Below are positions 1 to 5,629 of a stretch of 7,784 nt of DNA, in pieces (the stretch's first letter is position 1; each line of letters opens with the position of its first letter). Origin of the DNA: Acidimicrobiia bacterium (lineage in GTDB: Bacteria; Actinomycetota; Acidimicrobiia; IMCC26256); NCBI GenBank assembly GCA_023262065.1, contig JALRDW010000111.1, forward strand, positions 1 through 7,784, read 5' to 3'. A program made the position numbers and the translations under genes. The notes under the pieces are model-generated. The model was not told the origin of the DNA, searched no databases, and saw only the letters and a list, made by a program, of their open reading frames with translations.

Positions 1-25
1 CAGCGACGACGCGCGGCAACGACAT
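1..25 (-). CDS. Possible start of a divergent gene, cut by the left edge
   Basis: An ATG on the - strand at 25 opens a frame that reads MSLPRVVA to the window edge. It is supported only by position: a TANNNT motif (TAGCAT, 39 to 34) ends 8 bases before this ATG, the spacing expected of a leaderless actinobacterial transcript, and the region faces ispH divergently. A second ATG at 35 in another frame would read MVVHVVAARRR. Eight residues do not allow a family call. In mycobacteria xseA/xseB lie divergent from or near ispH, but nothing here shows that this is xseA. Confidence 0.25.
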
Positions 26-33
26 GGACGACC

Positions 34-39
34 ATGCTA
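34..39 (-). promoter_or_regulatory. Candidate -10 element (TAGCAT) of the divergent gene
   Basis: TAGCAT read on the - strand fits the actinobacterial -10 consensus TANNNT. It ends 8 bases before the ATG at 25. A weak -35-like TGGAAC (61 to 56 on the - strand, three of six bases matching TTGACA) lies 16 bases upstream. In DNA this GC-rich a TANNNT at this exact spacing is uncommon, but it could be chance. Confidence 0.25.
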
Positions 40-80
40 GGAGCGCCACCCCGACGTTCCACCAGCCCTCGCTGCGCCGG

Positions 81-86
81 TAGCCT
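81..86 (+). promoter_or_regulatory. Candidate -10 element (TAGCCT) of ispH, leaderless arrangement
   Basis: TAGCCT fits TANNNT and ends 7 bases before the GTG at 94, so transcription would begin at or next to the start codon. No Shine-Dalgarno sequence precedes this GTG, which also fits a leaderless mRNA. No convincing -35 is visible. The site helps decide the ispH start in favour of GTG 94 over ATG 34. Confidence 0.35.
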
Positions 87-93
87 CGGCACC

Positions 94-1161
94 GTGCAGG
101 TCGAGCAGGTGCTCCTGGCGTCACCCCGAGGGTTCTGCGCCGGCGTCGAGATGGCGATCAAGGCCCTCACCTGGATGGTCCGGGTCTTCGAACCGCCCGT
201 CTACTGCTACCACGAGATCGTGCACAACCGGATCGTCGTCGATCGTTTCCGCGAGCTCGGCGTCGTGTTCGTCGACTCCGTGGGCGAGGTACCCGAGGGC
301 GCGCCCCTCATGTTGTCAGCCCACGGCTCGGCCCCCGAGGTGGTCGCCGAGGCCCGGGCCCGCAACCGCTTCGTCGTCGATGCCGTCTGTCCCCTCGTCA
401 CGAAGGTCCACCACGAGGCCAAGACCCGGGCCGGCAAGGGCTTCACGATCCTCTACGTCGGCCACGAGGGGCACGACGAGGCGATCGGCACGCTCGCCGT
501 CGCTCCCGACGCGATCCGGCTCGTCGAGCACGCCGAGGACCTCGACGCGGTGGCCGCCGGGATCGACGACCCCGAACGGGTGGCGCTCCTGGCTCAGACC
601 ACCCTCGCCATGGGCGACTGGATCGGCATCATGGACGGCGCCCGCGACCGCTTCCCGGATCTGTGGACCGCAGCGCGCAACGACCTGTGCTTCGCAACGA
701 CGAACCGGCAGTCCGCACTCACCGCGATCGCGGACCGGGCCGACGCCGTCGTGGTGATCGGGTCGGCGAACTCGTCGAACACGCTGGCCCTCGCGAAGGT
801 CGCGAGCGCAGCGGGGTGCCCGACGGTGCTGCGGATCGACGGTCCGGACGAACTCGAACTCGCCGCCCTCGGCGATGCCGATGTGGTCGGGGTGACCGCC
901 GGTGCGTCCGCGCCGGAGGAACTGGTCGATGCCGTGATCGCGAAGCTCGCACCGACCGAGGGCGTCGAGCCGGTCCATGTGACGGACGAGGACGAGTACT
1001 TCCCTCCGCCCCGCGAACTGCGGGAGGCGATCCCGGCCCTCGACGCGCTGCTGGCGCTCGCGCTCGGCGCGGACCCGGCGGCCGCCCGGTCGCTCGGCGG
1101 GCCCTTCGCCGGCGATCGCAGCGTGCGCGCCTCGCAGGTGCTCGCCGAACTCCGCGGCTGA
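94..1161 (+). CDS. ispH: 4-hydroxy-3-methylbut-2-enyl diphosphate reductase
   Basis: IspH (LytB) is the cytoplasmic [4Fe-4S] enzyme that reduces HMBPP to IPP and DMAPP in the last step of the MEP pathway. From GTG 94 the protein is 355 aa, a normal length for the family. The three cluster cysteines are present: C15 in RGFCAGV, C99 in DAVCPLV and C199 in DLCFATTNRQ. Diphosphate and catalytic residues are also visible: H44 (VHNR), H77 (SAHGS), H127 and E129 (GHEGHDE), the QTTLA threonines, SANSSNT and TAGASAPEE. The frame is open back to the left edge and includes an ATG at 34, but residues from there are Arg/Pro/Ser-rich and unlike IspH, so I chose GTG 94. GTG 109 is a less likely alternative. 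The stop overlaps the next start (TGATG), suggesting co-translation with the CopD-like gene. The family call is secure; the exact start is less so. Confidence 0.96.
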   Translation: MQVEQVLLASPRGFCAGVEMAIKALTWMVRVFEPPVYCYHEIVHNRIVVDRFRELGVVFVDSVGEVPEGAPLMLSAHGSAPEVVAEARARNRFVVDAVCPLVTKVHHEAKTRAGKGFTILYVGHEGHDEAIGTLAVAPDAIRLVEHAEDLDAVAAGIDDPERVALLAQTTLAMGDWIGIMDGARDRFPDLWTAARNDLCFATTNRQSALTAIADRADAVVVIGSANSSNTLALAKVASAAGCPTVLRIDGPDELELAALGDADVVGVTAGASAPEELVDAVIAKLAPTEGVEPVHVTDEDEYFPPPRELREAIPALDALLALALGADPAAARSLGGPFAGDRSVRASQVLAELRG

Positions 1162-1610
1162 TGCTGCCGATCACGTTCGACAGCGTCCGGCTCACGCTGC
1201 ACGTCCTGGCCGCCGCCATCTGGGTCGGCGGTCAGATCGTGCTCGGCGGGCTCATCCCAGCCGTCCGCCCGGCGGGACCCGACCGGGTGCGCGCCGTGGC
1301 CCAGTCGTTCCAACGACTCGCGTGGCCGGCCTTCGTCGTCGTGGTCGCGACCGGGGTGTGGAACCTCACCGCCATCGACGCGGCGAACCGGTCCCGTGCG
1401 TGGTGGACCACGCTGCTGGTCAAGTTGGCGCTCGTCGCGGCGAGCGGGATCGCAGCGGCGATCCACGTCCTCGTCCTGGGCCCGGCCGTGCGGCGCGCTC
1501 GCGACGACCGGACACGGCGGCGGGCGGCCATGGGTTCCGGGATCTGCGAGGGTGTGAGCGTCCTGGCCGGGCTCGGGGCGCTGTTCCTCGGGGTCGTGCT
1601 CGCCGGCTAG
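1161..1610 (+). CDS. CopD-like four-helix integral membrane protein
   Basis: This 149-aa protein has four predicted membrane segments at about residues 9-33, 54-70, 83-107 and 130-148. The first carries LHVLAAAIWVGGQ with H14, the second ATGVWN, and the third VKLALVA with K88 and H102. This pattern matches the CopD/DUF2269-type membrane domain, often annotated as copper resistance protein D. The histidines in helices one and three could bind a metal or haem, but the ligand is not shown. The W..K..H layout of helix 3 also recalls the distantly similar HemJ (protoporphyrinogen oxidase) fold, though the HemJ helix-1 signature beyond the His is missing. Its ATG shares one base with the ispH stop, so translation is probably coupled to that of ispH. 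Its TAG overlaps the plsC stop on the other strand. The function is unknown. Confidence 0.85.
   Translation: MLPITFDSVRLTLHVLAAAIWVGGQIVLGGLIPAVRPAGPDRVRAVAQSFQRLAWPAFVVVVATGVWNLTAIDAANRSRAWWTTLLVKLALVAASGIAAAIHVLVLGPAVRRARDDRTRRRAAMGSGICEGVSVLAGLGALFLGVVLAG
1607..1610. other. Overlapping convergent stop codons (CTAG)
   Basis: The + strand TAG (1608-1610) of the CopD-like gene and the - strand TAG (1609 to 1607) of plsC lie in one palindromic CTAG. There is no intergenic DNA between the convergent genes. I see no GC hairpin followed by a T-run on either strand nearby, so termination must occur inside the opposing gene or depend on Rho. Confidence 0.95.
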
Positions 1611-2239
1611 TAACCGCCCCGCTGCATCGCCTCGTCGAGCAACCGCTGCATCGAGACCTGGAGTTCGGCGGTCATGGCCTGCACCCCGGCCCGCTTGACC
1701 GCTCCACCGTTGCGGGTGGGCGGATGGATCGCGGGCCCGATGACGACCGCGACACGCTTGAGGCGCGGGAGGACCCGCCCCGAGGAGAGGATCTGCTCGC
1801 TCCCGCCGATCCCCACCGGCACGATCGGCACGCCGGTGCGAGCGGCGAGGTACGCGGCGCCATCGAACAACGGCCCGACCTCCCGGCCGTGCAACCGCGT
1901 GCCCTCGGGGAACAGTGCCGTGGGTTCACCGGACTCGATGGTCTCCTGGGCGGTACGCAACGCGGCCCGATCGGCGCTCCCGCGACTCACCGGGAACCCG
2001 CCGAGCGCGGTGATGAGGCCGGCGAGCCAGGGCTTCGAGAACAGCTCCTCCTTGGCCATGAACCGGATCCGCCGCTTCGTCGCGTAGGCGGCGAACGGGA
2101 TGTCGAGGAGTGAACGGTGGGTCGGTGCGATGATGAAGGAGCCACCGCGCGGCACGTGCTCGAGTCCGACCACCTGCACCCGGAACAGCACCCGACAGAT
2201 GGACAGCACGATGGCCCGGACGACCCGGTAGAGGATCAT
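1607..2239 (-). CDS. plsC: 1-acyl-sn-glycerol-3-phosphate acyltransferase (PlsC family)
   Basis: PlsC transfers an acyl chain to lysophosphatidate to make phosphatidate, the precursor of membrane phospholipids, at the inner face of the membrane. The 210-aa protein, short but normal for the family, has the four acyltransferase blocks in order: the catalytic HX4D motif HRSLLD (H41, D46), GGFPVSRGS (80-88), FPEGTR (110-115, acceptor binding) and VPIVPVGIGG (137-146). A hydrophobic N-terminus (about 5-25) probably anchors it. The ATG at 2239 is fixed by a good ribosome-binding site and overlaps the cmk stop as ATGA. It is the last gene of the - strand operon. Family proteins also include acyltransferases acting on other substrates, so the acceptor is inferred. 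Confidence 0.92.
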   Translation of the reverse strand: MILYRVVRAIVLSICRVLFRVQVVGLEHVPRGGSFIIAPTHRSLLDIPFAAYATKRRIRFMAKEELFSKPWLAGLITALGGFPVSRGSADRAALRTAQETIESGEPTALFPEGTRLHGREVGPLFDGAAYLAARTGVPIVPVGIGGSEQILSSGRVLPRLKRVAVVIGPAIHPPTRNGGAVKRAGVQAMTAELQVSMQRLLDEAMQRGGY

Positions 2240-2898
2240 GCGACCGCCTCCCGGCGTCGGAACTCGTCGACGATGCTGCGCACCACGTCGTCGATCGTAC
2301 GGTCCGTCGAGTCGACCGGCACGGCGTCGGGCGCGGCGACGAGCGGCGAGGCCGCCCGGCCGGCGTCGAGGCGATCCCGTCGGGCGAGGTCGGCCTGCAC
2401 CGCGGCCACGTCCGCCGTCCGATCCGCCGCCGCCTCGTCCCGGGCCCGGCGGCGGGCCCGCTCCTCATCGCTCGCGGTGAGGAAGACCTTGAGCGCCGCG
2501 TGCGGGAACACGACGGTACCGATGTCCCGACCCTCCACCACCGCACCGCCGTGGGCCTCGGCCCAGGCCCGCTGGTGCCCGACGAGCACCTCACGCACCG
2601 CCGGATGGGCCGACACGGCCGAGACCGCCGCGGTCACCTCGGGCCCGCGGATGGCCTCGGTCACATCGCGGCCGTCGAGCACGACCCGCGCCCCGAGGTC
2701 GATCCGCACCGACCGGGCCGCCGCCGCACAGGCCTCGGGGTCGGCGGGGTCGGCCCCCGCCGCGAGCACCGCGAGCGTGACCGCGCGGTACATCGCGCCG
2801 GTGTCGAGGACCTCGAGCCCGAGCGCGGCCGCCACGGCACGGGCCACCGTGGACTTCCCGGAGCCCGCGGGCCCGTCGATCGCGACGACCCGGCTCAC
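2236..2898 (-). CDS. cmk: Cytidylate kinase
   Basis: Cmk phosphorylates CMP and dCMP with ATP, supplying CDP for nucleic-acid and phospholipid (CDP-diacylglycerol) synthesis. From GTG 2898 it has 220 aa, the usual size. It shows the P-loop GPAGSGKST (9-17), the CMP-binding segment DTGAMYR (32-38), GRDIGTVVFP (123-132), a lid-region arginine cluster (about 147-175) and DRLDAGRAASPL (175-186), all typical of the family. The GTG overlaps the aroA stop as GTGA, and its TGA overlaps the plsC ATG as ATGA. The same frame stays open for about 1.1 kb further upstream, but that stretch lies over aroA in another frame and is not a real N-terminal extension. The kinase fold begins within a few residues of GTG 2898, which supports this start. 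Confidence 0.95.
   Translation of the reverse strand: MSRVVAIDGPAGSGKSTVARAVAAALGLEVLDTGAMYRAVTLAVLAAGADPADPEACAAAARSVRIDLGARVVLDGRDVTEAIRGPEVTAAVSAVSAHPAVREVLVGHQRAWAEAHGGAVVEGRDIGTVVFPHAALKVFLTASDEERARRRARDEAAADRTADVAAVQADLARRDRLDAGRAASPLVAAPDAVPVDSTDRTIDDVVRSIVDEFRRREAVA
2247..2252 (-). promoter_or_regulatory. Strong ribosome-binding site of plsC (GGGAGG)
   Basis: GGGAGG on the - strand lies 7 bases before the plsC ATG, inside the 3' end of cmk. It is the clearest Shine-Dalgarno sequence in the window. It means plsC can initiate on its own as well as by coupling to cmk. Confidence 0.75.
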
Positions 2899-4175
2899 GC
2901 GGCGTCCCGCAGCGTGGCGAGCACCGACTCGAACCCCGGGAAGGACACGTCGACCGCCTCCCACCCCCCGATCGTCGTCGCACCGTCGGCGGCGAGCGCC
3001 GCGACGGCCGCACACATCGCGATCCGGTGGTCGCCCGCGCTGTCCACGGTGGCCCCCCGACGGGGGCCGCCCCGGACCACCAGACCGTCCTCGGTCGTCC
3101 GCACCTCGGTCCCGAAGGCGTCGAGCATCGCCGCAGTCGTCGTGATGCGGTCGGACTCCTTGACCCGCAGCTCGGCCGCATCGACGATCTCGGATGTTCC
3201 GGTCGCGGTCGCGGCGGCGACCGCAAGGATCGGGAGCTCGTCGACGATGCCCTCGGTCGACGCGATGGTCGTTCCCCGCAGGGCCGTGTACCGGACGGCG
3301 ATCTCGCCCACCGGTTCGCCGAGCCGTTCCTCGACGACCGTGGTCGTGACGTCCGCACCCATCGTGCGCAGCACGTCGAGGTACGCGATCCGTTGCGGAT
3401 TGAGGTTCACTCCCTCGATGGTGACCTCGGAGCCGGGCACCGTCGCCGCCGCGACCACGAGGAACGCAGCCGAGGACGCATCGCCCGGGATCTCGTAGTC
3501 GAACCGGTCGAGGGCGCCGATCGTGCCGACCCGCACGGTGCGGTCGTCGATCCGGGTGACGGGCGCGCCGAGGGCGGCGAGGAGTCGCTCGGTGTGGTCC
3601 CGGCTCGGTGCCGGCTCCCGCACCGTCGTCGTCCCCGAGGCCTGCAGCCCGGCGAGCAGCAGCGCGCTCTTCACCTGCCCACTGGCCATCGGCAACTCGA
3701 CGTCGGCGCCGACGAGCACGCCGCCGGTGATGGTGAGCGGGGCGTGGCCATCGGTCGTGTCGATCCGGGCCCCGAGCCGTCGCAGCGGTTCGACCACCCG
3801 TCCCATCGGCCGCCGGGAGAGCGATTCGTCGCCGACGAGCACTGCGTCGAGCGGACGACCGCTCAGGAGACCGGCCAGCATCCGCATCGTCGTGCCGGAG
3901 TTGCCGCAGTCGATCGGCGCATCCGGTTCCGAGATCATGTCGAACCCGCGACCGACCACCGTGACCGATCCGTCGGTGTCGATGCACTCGATCCCCATGG
4001 CCTCGAGCGCGGTCCGGGTCCGCGCCACATCCTCGCCCGTCGCGAGGTTGCGCAGTACCGAGCGACCGTCGGCCACCGACGCGAGCAGCAGCGCCCGGTG
4101 CGAGATCCCCTTGCAGCCCGGCAGCCGGACCCGACCGCGCAACGGGCCGCCCGGGTCGATGACGCGTCGGCTCAC
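2895..4175 (-). CDS. aroA: 3-phosphoshikimate 1-carboxyvinyltransferase (EPSP synthase), class II-like
   Basis: AroA joins PEP to shikimate-3-phosphate to form EPSP, the sixth step of the shikimate pathway. The 426-aa protein covers both halves of the inside-out barrel. Visible motifs are LPGCKGISHRALL (18-30), CGNSGTTMR (90-98), RRPMGRVVEPL (121-131), ASGQVKSALLLAGL (164-177), RDHTERLL (192-199), GDASSAAF (231-238), DELPILAVAA (312-321), ELRVKESDRI (335-344) and GDHRIAM (381-387). RPMGR and SGQVKSA resemble class II enzymes. K22 and R27 are kept, but the usual [SD]-K-S is C21-K22-G23, so the serine that contacts S3P in the E. coli enzyme is glycine. The position corresponding to E. coli G96 is Gly, so intrinsic glyphosate tolerance is not expected. 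The GTG start at 4175 overlaps the tyrA stop as GTGA. The chemistry is secure; the loop change is unexplained. Confidence 0.96.
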   Translation of the reverse strand: MSRRVIDPGGPLRGRVRLPGCKGISHRALLLASVADGRSVLRNLATGEDVARTRTALEAMGIECIDTDGSVTVVGRGFDMISEPDAPIDCGNSGTTMRMLAGLLSGRPLDAVLVGDESLSRRPMGRVVEPLRRLGARIDTTDGHAPLTITGGVLVGADVELPMASGQVKSALLLAGLQASGTTTVREPAPSRDHTERLLAALGAPVTRIDDRTVRVGTIGALDRFDYEIPGDASSAAFLVVAAATVPGSEVTIEGVNLNPQRIAYLDVLRTMGADVTTTVVEERLGEPVGEIAVRYTALRGTTIASTEGIVDELPILAVAAATATGTSEIVDAAELRVKESDRITTTAAMLDAFGTEVRTTEDGLVVRGGPRRGATVDSAGDHRIAMCAAVAALAADGATTIGGWEAVDVSFPGFESVLATLRDAA

Positions 4176-5248
4176 AGTTCGCTCCGGACCGGGTGGTAGC
4201 CGGCCGTCACGAGTGCGTCGACGAGCGCGTCCGACCGCGTCGCGCCGACGATGAGGACGAGCAGGCCGCTCGTGCCCTCGATGGAGTGGTTGATCTCGAG
4301 GTCGGCGATGTTCACCCCGAGGCTCCCGGCCAGCGTGGTGACCTCGGCGAGGACCCCCGGCCGGTCCGGGACCGGGATGCGCAGTTCGACGAGCGGTCCG
4401 GCGATCGCCGCCGACACCGGCAGCCCGCGGCGCGCCCCCCGGGCCCGCTCGAGCAGCGCGAGCAGATCCTCTCGGTCCCCGGCATCGACCATCCGGCGCA
4501 CCGCGCCGAGTGCCTCCAGGTACCGGTCGAGCGCGGCGACGATGGCGTCCCGGTTCGCCGCGCAGATGTCGGGCCAGATCGCCGGGTGGCTCGCCGCGAT
4601 CCGGGTCATGTCGCGGAATCCACCGGCCGCGAGCCGCAGCAGCAGGGCGGAGCCATCCCCGCCGGCGGCCGCGACGTCCATGAGCGTGGTCGCCGCGAGT
4701 TGGGGCACGTGGCTCACGACCGCGACCAGCGCGTCGTGCTCCGCCGGAGCGATCTCCACGACCTCGGCCCCGACCGCGGTCGCGAGCGTCCGGACCGCGG
4801 CGTGGGCGTCGGGATCGGTACCGGCGACCGGGGTGAGCACCCAGGTGGCGCCCACGAACAGATCGGCGTCGGCCCCGTCGAGTCCGTCCTGCTCCGAACC
4901 GGCCATCGGGTGTCCGCCCACGAAGACGTCGGCGCGATCGTGGACGGCGACCTCTGCGACGACCGGCGCCTTGACCGAACCCACGTCGGTCACCACCGGC
5001 GCACCGGCGTCGAGCGCGGCCAACGCGGCCGCACCGACCCGCCCGACGGGCGTGGCGACCACCGCGAGGTCACAACCGGCGACCGCAGTGGCCGGATCCT
5101 CGGCGGTCACGTCGGCCGCGCCCATCGCAGCGGCACGGGCGAGACGGTCCGGATCGAGGTCGAAGGCGACGACGTGGTGGCCGCGGGCCCGCAGGGCGAG
5201 CCCGAGCGACCCGCCGATCAGGCCGGTGCCGATGAGGGCGACGTGCAC
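4172..5248 (-). CDS. tyrA: Prephenate dehydrogenase with C-terminal ACT domain
   Basis: TyrA oxidatively decarboxylates prephenate (or arogenate) with NAD(P) to 4-hydroxyphenylpyruvate (or tyrosine). From GTG 5248 it has 358 aa. The Rossmann motif GTGLIGGS (7-14) begins at once, which supports this start; a frame extension to 5287 would only add residues overlapping aroH. Family motifs follow: DVGSVKAP (88-95), GGHPMAGSE (111-119), SHVPQ (179-183) and GGFRDMTRIA (209-218). The last 70 residues form an ACT domain (about 288-358; PVPDRPGVLAEV, GVNIADLEI), a likely site for tyrosine feedback control. The usual second His of SHLPH is Gln here. The gene starts 4 bases after the aroH stop, and its substrate is the product of AroH. 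Substrate choice (prephenate or arogenate) cannot be read from the sequence. Confidence 0.94.
   Translation of the reverse strand: MHVALIGTGLIGGSLGLALRARGHHVVAFDLDPDRLARAAAMGAADVTAEDPATAVAGCDLAVVATPVGRVGAAALAALDAGAPVVTDVGSVKAPVVAEVAVHDRADVFVGGHPMAGSEQDGLDGADADLFVGATWVLTPVAGTDPDAHAAVRTLATAVGAEVVEIAPAEHDALVAVVSHVPQLAATTLMDVAAAGGDGSALLLRLAAGGFRDMTRIAASHPAIWPDICAANRDAIVAALDRYLEALGAVRRMVDAGDREDLLALLERARGARRGLPVSAAIAGPLVELRIPVPDRPGVLAEVTTLAGSLGVNIADLEINHSIEGTSGLLVLIVGATRSDALVDALVTAGYHPVRSEL
4182..4185 (-). promoter_or_regulatory. Ribosome-binding site of aroA (GGAG)
   Basis: GGAG on the - strand lies 6 bases before the GTG at 4175, inside the end of tyrA. It supports GTG 4175 as the aroA start despite the overlap with the tyrA stop. 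Confidence 0.6.
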
Positions 5249-5252
5249 CGGA

Positions 5253-5606
5253 TCACCCCGGGAGGTCGTCGCGGAGCACCCGCGCACCCTCGAGGTAGAC
5301 GTGTGCGATGTCGCCGCGGGCGCGATCGGTGTGCACGTGCATCAGCACCCGGACGACCCGCGGGAGGCTCCCCGGGACCGGGATCTCCCGGGCGCAGATG
5401 AGCGGGACGTCGCCGAGGCCGAGCGCTCGTGCGCCGGTCGCAGGGAACTGACTCGTGAGGTCCTCGGTCGCGGTGAAGAAGATGCTGATGATGTCGTCGT
5501 GCTCGACCGCGTTGCGCTCCAGCATCTCCCGCACGACCTGTTGGGTCCGCCGGTCGATCTCCTCCGGGGCATCGATGTCGCAGGTGATCGCGCCGCGCAC
5601 GGCCAT
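5253..5606 (-). CDS. aroH: Chorismate mutase, AroH type
   Basis: AroH rearranges chorismate to prephenate, the branch point to tyrosine and phenylalanine. The 117-aa protein matches the trimeric monofunctional AroH class of Bacillus and Thermus, not the helical AroQ class. From ATG 5606 the active-site residues of B. subtilis AroH all have partners: R4 (R7 there), C71 (C75), E74 (E78), R86 (R90), Y104 (Y108) and R112 (R116). TATEDLTSQFPA (45-56) and CAREIPVPGSLPRVVRVL (71-88) are family signatures. An in-frame GTG at 5615 would add VRV and put the first Arg at position 7 as in B. subtilis; a TANNNT motif 8 bases upstream favours that start if the gene is read from a leaderless mRNA. Neither start has a clear Shine-Dalgarno. 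The gene lies 20 (or 11) bases after rluB and 4 before tyrA. Confidence 0.93.
   Translation of the reverse strand: MAVRGAITCDIDAPEEIDRRTQQVVREMLERNAVEHDDIISIFFTATEDLTSQFPATGARALGLGDVPLICAREIPVPGSLPRVVRVLMHVHTDRARGDIAHVYLEGARVLRDDLPG
5256..5259 (-). promoter_or_regulatory. Likely ribosome-binding site of tyrA (GGGG)
   Basis: GGGG on the - strand, in the last codons of aroH, lies 7 bases before the tyrA GTG at 5248. It is a moderate match to the anti-Shine-Dalgarno sequence. It supports GTG 5248 as the start. Confidence 0.4.
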
Positions 5607-5623
5607 GACTCGCACGGGCGGCA

Positions 5624-5629
5624 ACGCTA
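5624..5629 (-). promoter_or_regulatory. Candidate internal -10 element (TAGCGT) before aroH
   Basis: TAGCGT on the - strand fits TANNNT and includes the rluB stop codon. It ends 8 bases before the alternative aroH start GTG 5615. This could be an internal promoter giving a leaderless aroH-tyrA-aroA-cmk-plsC transcript. No good -35 is visible. The region is the widest gap in the operon. Confidence 0.3.

Noticed and set aside
34..93. A 20-residue N-terminal extension of IspH from ATG 34
   Set aside because: The residues do not resemble IspH, which normally begins just before RGFCAGV, and the ATG has no ribosome-binding site. GTG 94 fits better, though the extension cannot be fully excluded.
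78..94. Inverted repeat CGGT-9-ACCG over the ispH start as a possible operator
   Set aside because: Arms of only 4 bases are expected by chance in this composition, and no matching site is seen elsewhere.
1161..1610. HemJ-type protoporphyrinogen oxidase
   Set aside because: Only the general His/Lys pattern agrees. The HemJ-specific sequence after the helix-1 His is missing, and WVGG fits CopD-like proteins better.
1619..1653. Direct repeat of CCGCTGCATCG (1619-1629 and 1643-1653)
   Set aside because: It lies inside plsC and is explained by two Met-Gln-Arg runs near the C-terminus.
3880..3910. Natural glyphosate tolerance of this class II-like AroA
   Set aside because: The residue matching E. 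coli G96 is Gly in GNSGTTMR, whereas the tolerant CP4 enzyme has Ala there. Nothing else shown would confer tolerance.
2236..3987. A 583-codon - strand frame that would give Cmk a long N-terminal extension
   Set aside because: The extra part overlaps aroA in another frame, is low-complexity Arg-rich, and the kinase domain begins right at GTG 2898, which also forms a GTGA overlap with the aroA stop.
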